5,814 nt of DNA. Source: Candidatus Poribacteria bacterium (GTDB taxonomy: Bacteria; Poribacteria; WGA-4E; UBA9662). The stretch lies in the NCBI GenBank assembly GCA_002699335.1, contig PACG01000121.1, forward strand, positions 18,559 through 24,372, in the 5' to 3' direction. Shown here piece by piece: positions 1-4,567 of the stretch. The notes below the pieces were generated by a model. That model saw nothing but the letters and a program-made list of their open reading frames with translations, was not told the DNA's origin and did no database searches. Position numbers and translations under genes: made by a program. Numbering within the stretch: position 1 is the stretch's first letter; each line of letters begins with the position of its first letter.

Positions 1-115
1 CCGGCGTGAACAAGGTCTAAATCAAGAAAATTCAGCAGAAACCGTGAATGACTCGGATGTAAGTGTTGCGGTGGATGAAGCAGCCAGTGATACTGATGAT
101 GAGTTGGAAAGTTAA
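1..115 (+). CDS. rpsF: Ribosomal protein S6, C-terminal end (5' partial)
   Basis: The open frame begins at base 2 and gives 37 residues before the TAA at 113-115. It starts RREQ and continues into an acidic, Asp/Glu/Ser-rich tail ending DDELES. The S6 core fold lies outside the window. The call rests on this Arg-Arg-Glu to acidic tail pattern, which resembles the disordered tail of E. coli S6 (the substrate of RimK glutamate ligation there), and on its place directly before ssb and rpsR, the usual position of rpsF. S6 binds 16S rRNA in the 30S platform as a partner of S18. No transmembrane or enzymatic features are visible. Because only the unconserved tail is seen, the identity depends mostly on gene order. 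Confidence 0.8.
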   Translation, partial: RREQGLNQENSAETVNDSDVSVAVDEAASDTDDELES

Positions 116-151
116 ACACCTTTGATTTGTAAAGGAATGAGTAATCTACAA

Positions 152-156
152 AGAGG
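152..156 (+). promoter_or_regulatory. Shine-Dalgarno site for ssb
   Basis: AGAGG lies 6 nt before the ATG of ssb. It is one of the clearest ribosome-binding sites in the window and fixes the ssb start. Confidence 0.65.
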
Positions 157-162
157 ATCAAC

Positions 163-576
163 ATGTCCAGTTTCAATAAAGTTATCCTAATGGGCAACTT
201 AACGCGAGACCCAGAACTTAGATCTTTGCCTAGCGGTACAACAGTTGTCAACTTTGGCTTGGCAGTTAGCGAGCGTTGGAAGGATAAAAACACGGGTGAA
301 CAGAGAGAAGAGGTTTGCTTCGTGGACGTCGACGCTTTCGGTCGTCAAGGGGAAGTTGTGAATGAGTATTTCTCCAAAGGTAAACCGATTTTGGTGGAAG
401 GTCGACTCAGGTTTCGTCAGTGGGAAACGGATAGCGGAGAGAAGCGATCGAAGTTGAGTGTAACGCTAGACCGTTTTTCATTCGTCGGTTCTCGTCAAGA
501 CAGTGAGTTTCAAGATGGTGACAGTGGTACAGGTGGTGCTATCGCGACGGCGACAGACGACGACATCCCGTTTTAA
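163..576 (+). CDS. ssb: Single-stranded DNA-binding protein SSB
   Basis: This 137-residue protein has the bacterial SSB layout. An OB-fold spans about residues 3-110, with the N-terminal pattern FNKVILMGNLTRDPELR, the central FVDVDAFGRQGE stretch, and ILVEGRLRFRQWE before the last strands. A short, acidic, Gly/Ser/Asp-rich linker follows (about 111-131), then the tip DDDIPF, which in this family docks replication and repair partners. It would bind and protect single-stranded DNA at forks as a homotetramer. The linker is short compared with E. coli SSB (178 residues). The ATG at 163 follows AGAGG at 152-156 with 6 nt spacing, which supports the start. It sits 47 nt after rpsF and 46 nt before rpsR, consistent with one transcript. 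The N-terminal sequence resembles SSBs of planctomycete-like bacteria, by memory only. Confidence 0.96.
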   Translation: MSSFNKVILMGNLTRDPELRSLPSGTTVVNFGLAVSERWKDKNTGEQREEVCFVDVDAFGRQGEVVNEYFSKGKPILVEGRLRFRQWETDSGEKRSKLSVTLDRFSFVGSRQDSEFQDGDSGTGGAIATATDDDIPF

Positions 577-622
577 CTAGTCTCCCCAATTAATTTAGAA
601 GAAGTGTTAGGATAAATAAAAT

Positions 623-934
623 ATGAGACAGCCCATGACAGATCGGAGAGGCGACTCTAGAGATCGGAGAGGCGACTCTAGAGATCGGAGAGGCGACTCT
701 AGAGATCATCGTCGACCCGATTCCAACCGAAGAACTTTCCGGCGTCGTCGACGGAGCGTTAAGCTGGAATCTATCGACTACAAAGATGTTGATTTACTAA
801 AACAGTTCATTTCAGAACGCAGTAAGATTTTACCTCGTCGATTTACGAGGCTGAGTGCTAAACAGCAAAGAGAAATTACTCGCGCTATTAAGCGTGCCAG
901 AAACATGGCACTACTGCCTTTCTCCGACCACTAG
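623..934 (+). CDS. rpsR: Ribosomal protein S18 with repeat-bearing N-terminal extension
   Basis: The 103-residue product has the S18 core at about residues 35-101: an Arg-rich run, then [32 protein letters not shown] and [13 protein letters not shown], matching the rRNA-binding helices of S18 in the 30S platform where it partners S6. The cysteine positions found in zinc-type S18 (after the Arg-rich run) are absent; the protein contains no Cys at all, so it is the zinc-free form. Residues 7-27 are three perfect copies of DRRGDSR, encoded by an exact 21-bp tandem repeat, and make the protein longer than the usual roughly 70-85 residues. The ATG at 623 is preceded by AGGA at 609-612 (10 nt spacing). 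A second ATG at 635 (residue 5) is an alternative that would still include the repeats. The gene is followed after 14 nt by rplI. Confidence 0.95.
   Translation: MRQPMTDRRGDSRDRRGDSRDRRGDSRDHRRPDSNRRTFRRRRRSVKLESIDYKDVDLLKQFISERSKILPRRFTRLSAKQQREITRAIKRARNMALLPFSDH
641..703 (+). repeat. Three exact 21-bp tandem repeats inside rpsR
   Basis: The unit is 21 bp, starts GATCGGAGAGG and ends CGACTCTAGA. It occurs at 641-661, 662-682 and 683-703 with no mismatches, followed by a 4-base start of a fourth copy at 704-707. The length is a multiple of three, so frame is kept and each copy adds DRRGDSR. Within each unit AGAG-GCGA-CTCT (647-658, 668-679, 689-700) could fold as a 4-bp hairpin closed by a GNRA-type loop in mRNA. 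Exact identity, including synonymous positions, suggests recent slippage or unequal recombination rather than old conserved sequence; an assembly artefact is also possible. Confidence 0.97.
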
Positions 935-948
935 ATTGAGAGTTCCCA

Positions 949-1398
949 ATGGAAATTATCTTAAAACAGGATGTTGATGGGCTTGGGGAGATCGGCCAGA
1001 TTCGGAAGGTTGCTCCTGGGTATGCTCGTAATTATCTAATTCCCAACCAGTTTGCGGTTCAAGTCAATCCACAGAATTTAAGGGCTTTGGAGCATGAAAA
1101 ACTGCTTCTGGATGCCAAAGAACTCAAAAACAAAGATGCAGCTAGAGAACTGGCGGGTGTTATCAGTGGTCTAACCTGTACTATTGCTCGGCGGGCAGGC
1201 GAAGGGGATCGATTGTTCGGATCCGTTACCAATATTGACATTGCCAATTCACTAGCAGAGCAAAATGTTATTGTTGATCGGCGTAGCTTTGATCTCGCTG
1301 AACCAATTAAAGAACTCGGCATTTTTATGATTCCGATTAATCTCTATCCAGACATTATTCCCAGTTTAAGAGTCGTTGTAGTACGCGAGGCTGAATAA
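949..1398 (+). CDS. rplI: Ribosomal protein L9
   Basis: This 149-residue protein is full length for L9 (about 148-150). The N-terminal RNA-binding domain (about 1-40) has the family signature in DGLGEIGQIRKV and GYARNYLIP. The connecting helix covers about 41-75 and is rich in Lys/Glu/Leu. The C-terminal domain (about 78-147) carries GDRLFGSVTNIDIA and the IKELGIF segment. L9 binds 23S rRNA at the base of the L1 stalk and helps maintain reading-frame fidelity. The ATG at 949 follows GAGAG at 938-942 (6 nt spacing) and lies 14 nt after the rpsR stop, so translation with rpsR from one message is likely. Nothing about the sequence is aberrant. Confidence 0.97.
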   Translation: MEIILKQDVDGLGEIGQIRKVAPGYARNYLIPNQFAVQVNPQNLRALEHEKLLLDAKELKNKDAARELAGVISGLTCTIARRAGEGDRLFGSVTNIDIANSLAEQNVIVDRRSFDLAEPIKELGIFMIPINLYPDIIPSLRVVVVREAE

Positions 1399-1593
1399 GC
1401 AGAGGTCTCCCCCCATACCATTCTTTTGCTTCGCCACTGCTAATCTCGAAAGAGACACCTTCATTAGGGAAGCGACCTTTTCTTGACCATTTAACTAACC
1501 CAGTAGATAGTGGGTGGATGTAATAGAAGCCAATCCATAAGGCGGCCAACTTGCCCGTGGAATTGGCAGGATACACCCGCTAGTTCTGTCGCG
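1399..1593. other. rplI-dnaB intergenic region with unidentified minus-strand reading frame
   Basis: This 195-bp gap is the largest in the window. No tRNA or clear rho-independent terminator is seen; the inverted repeats ACCCA/TGGGT (1498-1502, 1511-1515) and GCCAA/TTGGC (1545-1549, 1563-1567) are only 5 bp and lack a T-run. A weak sigma70-like promoter candidate is listed separately. On the minus strand an open frame runs from a GTG at 1576 down to 1355, 73 codons, ending inside the antisense of rplI. Its first roughly 59 codons, which lie in the gap, read like protein: aromatic and hydrophobic stretches such as LWIGFYYIHPL, then GRFPNEGVSFEISSGEAKEW. There is no clear ribosome-binding site and I recognise no family. 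It could be a small gene, a remnant of a larger one, or chance. Confidence 0.35.
1483..1511 (+). promoter_or_regulatory. Candidate sigma70-like promoter upstream of dnaB
   Basis: TTGACC (1483-1488, five of six matches to the -35 consensus) is separated by 17 nt from GATAGT (1506-1511, four of six to the -10). It lies in the only long gap and would start transcription roughly 75 nt before the preferred dnaB start. The -10 match is poor and such motifs arise by chance, so this is a weak call. Confidence 0.25.
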
Positions 1594-2922
1594 ATGCAAT
1601 TAGCAGAATCCCTCCATGATCGGCAAGCAGAACAATTTGTCCTGGGGGCAATGATGACTGATTCTGCGACGATCGCCTTAATTGCACCTTTGCTGGGCGA
1701 AGCCCCGGATATCTTTTTCACCACCGATCACCAACTCATTTATACTGCCATCCTGGCAGCCTACGAGCGGAGTAGCCAATCCGAGCCGGGTCTGGTTGCA
1801 CATGAACTAGAACGTACCAACCAGATCAACCGCGCGGGCGGAAATATCTACCTCTACGACCTACAAGCGCGGGTTGTCGAAACTGAAAGTGCCGAGTTTT
1901 ATGCCCAGATCGTTAGAGAGAAAGCTACCCGTCGGCGGTTCATCGCCGCAAGTCAAGAGATCCAACAATTGGCCCTGAACCAAGAGGAAGAAATCGAGAC
2001 CGTTCAGGACCAAATTCAGGAGGCTGTCTTTCGGGTCGGTTATGAAAATCGGCAAGATGGATTTATCCGGATTGGAACTGTTGTTCGTGAAACATTACAA
2101 GATGTACTTGATGCCGCTAGTCGCGATGAAAATATTCTGGGGGTTGGTACCGGCTTTATCGACTTCGATATTCTAACCTCGGGATTGCAAAAGGGGGCGT
2201 TGCATATCATTGCAGCGAGACCAGGCATGGGTAAAACCTCTTTTGTACTCAACATCGCCCAAAATATCGCCATCGAAAGAGAATTGTCGGTGGCAATCTT
2301 CAGTTTAGAGATGCCCGTTAAGGAACTGACGATGCGGATGTTGGCCGCCGAGTCTGGGGTGGAGTTCTCACGAGTCCGTTCAGGTTTTCTGAGCGATGAG
2401 CAGTGGGACTTGATTGCGCAAGCGGTTGCTCGATTTGAAAATGCTCCTATTTTCCTCAATTGTACATGGGGATTGACGATTCAACGGCTCAGATCTGAAG
2501 CTCGTCGATTGAAAGGGGAGCATCCAAACCTGTGTCTGGTGGCTGTTGATTATCTGCAATTGGTTAGTGATTCTAGTAGAAATATATCTAGGGAACAAGA
2601 GATCGCTGGGATCTCCAGATCTCTGAAAAGTTTGGCCGTTGAATTAGAGCTAACGGTTATCGCTTGTGCCCAATTAAGTCGAGAAGTAGAGCGTCGGCCC
2701 GACAAACGGCCGGTTCTTTCTGATCTACGCGAGTCTGGATCAATCGAGCAGGACGCCGACTTAGTCGCCTTTTTGTATCGGGACGATTACTATGATGAGC
2801 AAAGCGAAGAAGCGGGGCTCGCGGACTTGATGATTAGAAAACATCGGAGTGGTCCAACAGGAACAATCCAGTTGGAATTCGTGGCGGCAGAAATGAGATT
2901 TGACAATTGTACTCGTCACTAA
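1594..2922 (+). CDS. dnaB: Replicative DNA helicase DnaB
   Basis: From the ATG at 1594 the protein has 442 residues, close to the usual 440-470. The N-terminal helical domain (about 1-105) begins near the family pattern RQAEQFVLGAMM. A linker follows, then the RecA-like motor: Walker A ARPGMGKT (about 208-215), the SLEMP glutamate (239), Walker B VAVDYLQLV (about 316-324), the CAQLSREVERR segment (glutamine near 360), SDLRESGSIEQDAD, and the KHRSGPTG arginine-finger region (about 416-423). It unwinds DNA at the fork as a hexamer, driven by ATP, and recruits primase. An upstream GTG at 1510 keeps the frame open but adds 28 residues unlike the family. Neither start has a clear Shine-Dalgarno, so the start is less sure than the product. 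No intein interrupts the P-loop or the SGSIEQD region. The lipid-transport genes follow after 25 nt. Confidence 0.96.
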   Translation: MQLAESLHDRQAEQFVLGAMMTDSATIALIAPLLGEAPDIFFTTDHQLIYTAILAAYERSSQSEPGLVAHELERTNQINRAGGNIYLYDLQARVVETESAEFYAQIVREKATRRRFIAASQEIQQLALNQEEEIETVQDQIQEAVFRVGYENRQDGFIRIGTVVRETLQDVLDAASRDENILGVGTGFIDFDILTSGLQKGALHIIAARPGMGKTSFVLNIAQNIAIERELSVAIFSLEMPVKELTMRMLAAESGVEFSRVRSGFLSDEQWDLIAQAVARFENAPIFLNCTWGLTIQRLRSEARRLKGEHPNLCLVAVDYLQLVSDSSRNISREQEIAGISRSLKSLAVELELTVIACAQLSREVERRPDKRPVLSDLRESGSIEQDADLVAFLYRDDYYDEQSEEAGLADLMIRKHRSGPTGTIQLEFVAAEMRFDNCTRH

Positions 2923-2947
2923 AATTCGGTTCGAGAAAGAAACTTTT

Positions 2948-3751
2948 ATGCCTTTTCTAATCGGTTTTTTGGAAGGATTAGGCAAGTTAACAGTCTCTTT
3001 CTTAACCACTCTTGGTGAGGCCACCTGTCTGACTTTGTCTGCAATTGGCTTGGCTTTTCAACCACCATACCAACCAAAGATGGTTCTGCGTCAGTCCTAC
3101 TTGATTGGTGTAACCGCCTTGCCGATTGTCATTTTTACGGGGATTTTCACGGGATTAGTTGTTGCAACCCAAGGCTATTATCAACTCCGAGCGCTTTCCG
3201 CCGAAGGAACGATCGGTGGTTTCGTCAGCGTTACGATTATCAAGGAGTTGGGATTAGTGGTACCGGCTTTTGTAATGGCCGGTAGAATAGGTGCCTCCAT
3301 TACAGCCGAGCTTGGAACAATGAAAGTAACAGAACAAATAGACGCACTAGAGGTCATGGCTGTAGATCCGGTCAAGTACCTGGTCGTACCTCGTTTAGTG
3401 GCCTGTACTATTATGCTCCCCGTGCTTTCTATGTTCTCTATTGCCTTCGGACTCGCCGGTGGATATTTCGTCGTTACCAAGTTGTTTAACATGAATGGCA
3501 ACTTTTTTCTAAAAAACCTGCGAGCCTTTATGTATTTAAGCAGCATACTTGTTAGTGCGGTTAAAGCGACTGCCTTTGGAACGGCCATTGCAATTGTAGG
3601 TTGTTATAAAGGGTTTTCGATTTCGTCCGCCGACGGGGCCGAAGGGGTTGGGCGAGCCACAACGGGATCAGCGGTTACCGCTATTATGATCATCCTGATA
3701 ATCGACTTTTTTTTAAATCACCTGCTGTATGCTGTTCTGAATTTCAAATAA
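2948..3751 (+). CDS. mlaE: MlaE-family lipid ABC transporter permease
   Basis: The 267-residue protein is the inner-membrane permease of an MCE/Mla-type lipid transporter. An N-terminal amphipathic/interfacial region (about 1-35) is followed by membrane segments at roughly 52-75, 92-112, 147-176, 195-220 and 241-265. The family hallmark is clear: KELGLVVPAFVMAGRIGAS, then AELGTMKVTEQIDALEVM and DPVKYLVVPR (about 99-149), which form the cytosolic coupling region for the ATPase. No N-terminal STAS domain is present. I chose ATG 2948 because it matches the usual family N-terminus and follows a purine-rich GAGAAAG (2933-2939); an in-frame TTG at 2900 would overlap dnaB and add 16 unlikely residues. 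The start lies 25 nt after dnaB and the ATPase gene begins 36 nt downstream. The direction of lipid transport cannot be read from sequence. Confidence 0.94.
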   Translation: MPFLIGFLEGLGKLTVSFLTTLGEATCLTLSAIGLAFQPPYQPKMVLRQSYLIGVTALPIVIFTGIFTGLVVATQGYYQLRALSAEGTIGGFVSVTIIKELGLVVPAFVMAGRIGASITAELGTMKVTEQIDALEVMAVDPVKYLVVPRLVACTIMLPVLSMFSIAFGLAGGYFVVTKLFNMNGNFFLKNLRAFMYLSSILVSAVKATAFGTAIAIVGCYKGFSISSADGAEGVGRATTGSAVTAIMIILIIDFFLNHLLYAVLNFK

Positions 3752-3787
3752 TCGTTCCAGTTAGCGAATAAACCGGGTACAGTTACT

Positions 3788-4567
3788 GTGATTAAAGTTA
3801 AGGATTTATGGAAGAGTTTTGGCGAAAATCAAGTTCTAACAGGGATTGATCTTCATATTCCACGTGGGGAAACCTTAGTTGTCATGGGTCCGAGTGGTTG
3901 TGGGAAAAGTGTTTTACTCCGCCTTCTAACGGGGCTTATGAAACCCGACCGGGGCCAGATATGGTTTGATGGACTGGAAATATCGACTTTTTCCAAAAAA
4001 AAGTTGGTGCCAATCCGCCGACGCCTTGGAATGCTATTCCAATCGGCGGCACTGTTCGATTTTATGACGGTAGAAGAAAATGTGGGCTTTACTCTTACAC
4101 AACACCAAGGGATGCAGAATGTTCACTCAATTGCAAAAGAGAAACTCAAATTGGTAGATCTGCATAATGTGGAGCAGTTAAAGCCAGCTGAAATCAGTGG
4201 CGGAATGCGCAAACGGGTCGGTTTGGCACGCGCAATTGCTGATAATCCAGAAGTCATCTTCTACGATGAGCCAACTACTGGCCTAGATCCGGTTACCGGT
4301 GATGAGATCAACCAGCTAATGTTCAATCTACACGAGAAATTAAATGTGACTTCCGTTATTGTTACACACGATATGGACAGTGCCTTTTTCGTTGCCACCC
4401 GAATGGTGATGCTTTACCGCGGACGAGTAATCGCTGAAGGTACACCCGAAGAGATAAAAGCTGAGGAGAATCCGATCGTACGACAGTTTATCTACTCGGG
4501 GTCACGCAAAATACTAGATCCGCATCTCAAGGACACCGGAGAGATTATCGAACGTGTGGAGTCTTAA
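3788..4567 (+). CDS. mlaF: MlaF-family lipid ABC transporter ATP-binding protein
   Basis: This 259-residue ABC ATPase has every expected motif: Walker A GPSGCGKS (34-41), Q-loop glutamine in FQSAALF (85), signature ISGGM followed by RKRVGLARA (136-149), Walker B VIFYDEP with catalytic Glu161, D-loop GLDP (165-168) and the H-loop His194 in VTHDM. The SGGM signature followed by RKRV is typical of the MlaF/Mkl branch that works with MlaE permeases. Two copies would sit under an MlaE dimer and hydrolyse ATP to drive lipid movement. The C-terminal extension after about residue 225, including RQFIYSGS, resembles the MlaF tail that helps dimer packing. The start is a GTG at 3788 with only a weak purine-rich signal upstream. 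The 3' end overlaps the MCE gene by 14 nt, pointing to coupled translation. Confidence 0.95.
   Translation: MIKVKDLWKSFGENQVLTGIDLHIPRGETLVVMGPSGCGKSVLLRLLTGLMKPDRGQIWFDGLEISTFSKKKLVPIRRRLGMLFQSAALFDFMTVEENVGFTLTQHQGMQNVHSIAKEKLKLVDLHNVEQLKPAEISGGMRKRVGLARAIADNPEVIFYDEPTTGLDPVTGDEINQLMFNLHEKLNVTSVIVTHDMDSAFFVATRMVMLYRGRVIAEGTPEEIKAEENPIVRQFIYSGSRKILDPHLKDTGEIIERVES
4538..4541 (+). promoter_or_regulatory. Shine-Dalgarno-like site for the MCE gene, within the ATPase gene
   Basis: GGAG lies 12 nt before the GTG at 4554, the first possible start after an in-frame stop at 4515-4517. Spacing is long, so re-initiation from the overlapping ATPase stop at 4565-4567 may contribute to translation. Confidence 0.4.

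Noticed and set aside
650..703. RGD tripeptides in the S18 repeats as adhesion motifs
   Set aside because: S18 is a ribosomal protein in the cytoplasm; the RGD is a by-product of the Arg/Asp-rich repeat.
641..703. Tandem repeat as a CRISPR array
   Set aside because: The units are directly adjacent with no spacers and are in frame within rpsR.
1498..1515. Inverted repeat ACCCA/TGGGT as a terminator after rplI
   Set aside because: The stem has only 5 bp with an 8-nt loop, contains A-T ends and has no following T-run.
2040..2459. 139-codon minus-strand open frame opposite dnaB
   Set aside because: It lies entirely antisense to well-conserved helicase motifs and its translation has no recognisable domain; it is a by-product of the codon use of dnaB.
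2205..2790. Possible intein in dnaB
   Set aside because: The P-loop and SGSIEQD regions, common intein sites in DnaB, are continuous, and the protein is normal in length.
2900..2947. Longer mlaE start at TTG 2900
   Set aside because: It would overlap dnaB and add 16 residues not typical of the family; ATG 2948 has a purine-rich upstream stretch and a normal N-terminus.
3181..3588. 135-codon minus-strand open frame opposite mlaE
   Set aside because: It is antisense to the most conserved part of the permease, and its Ser/Thr/Ala-rich translation is typical of shadow frames.
443..4480. GCGATCG-like words as cyanobacterial HIP1 repeats
   Set aside because: Only a few CGATCG words occur and no full GCGATCGC octamer was noticed; ssb between rpsF and rpsR is also not the usual cyanobacterial arrangement.
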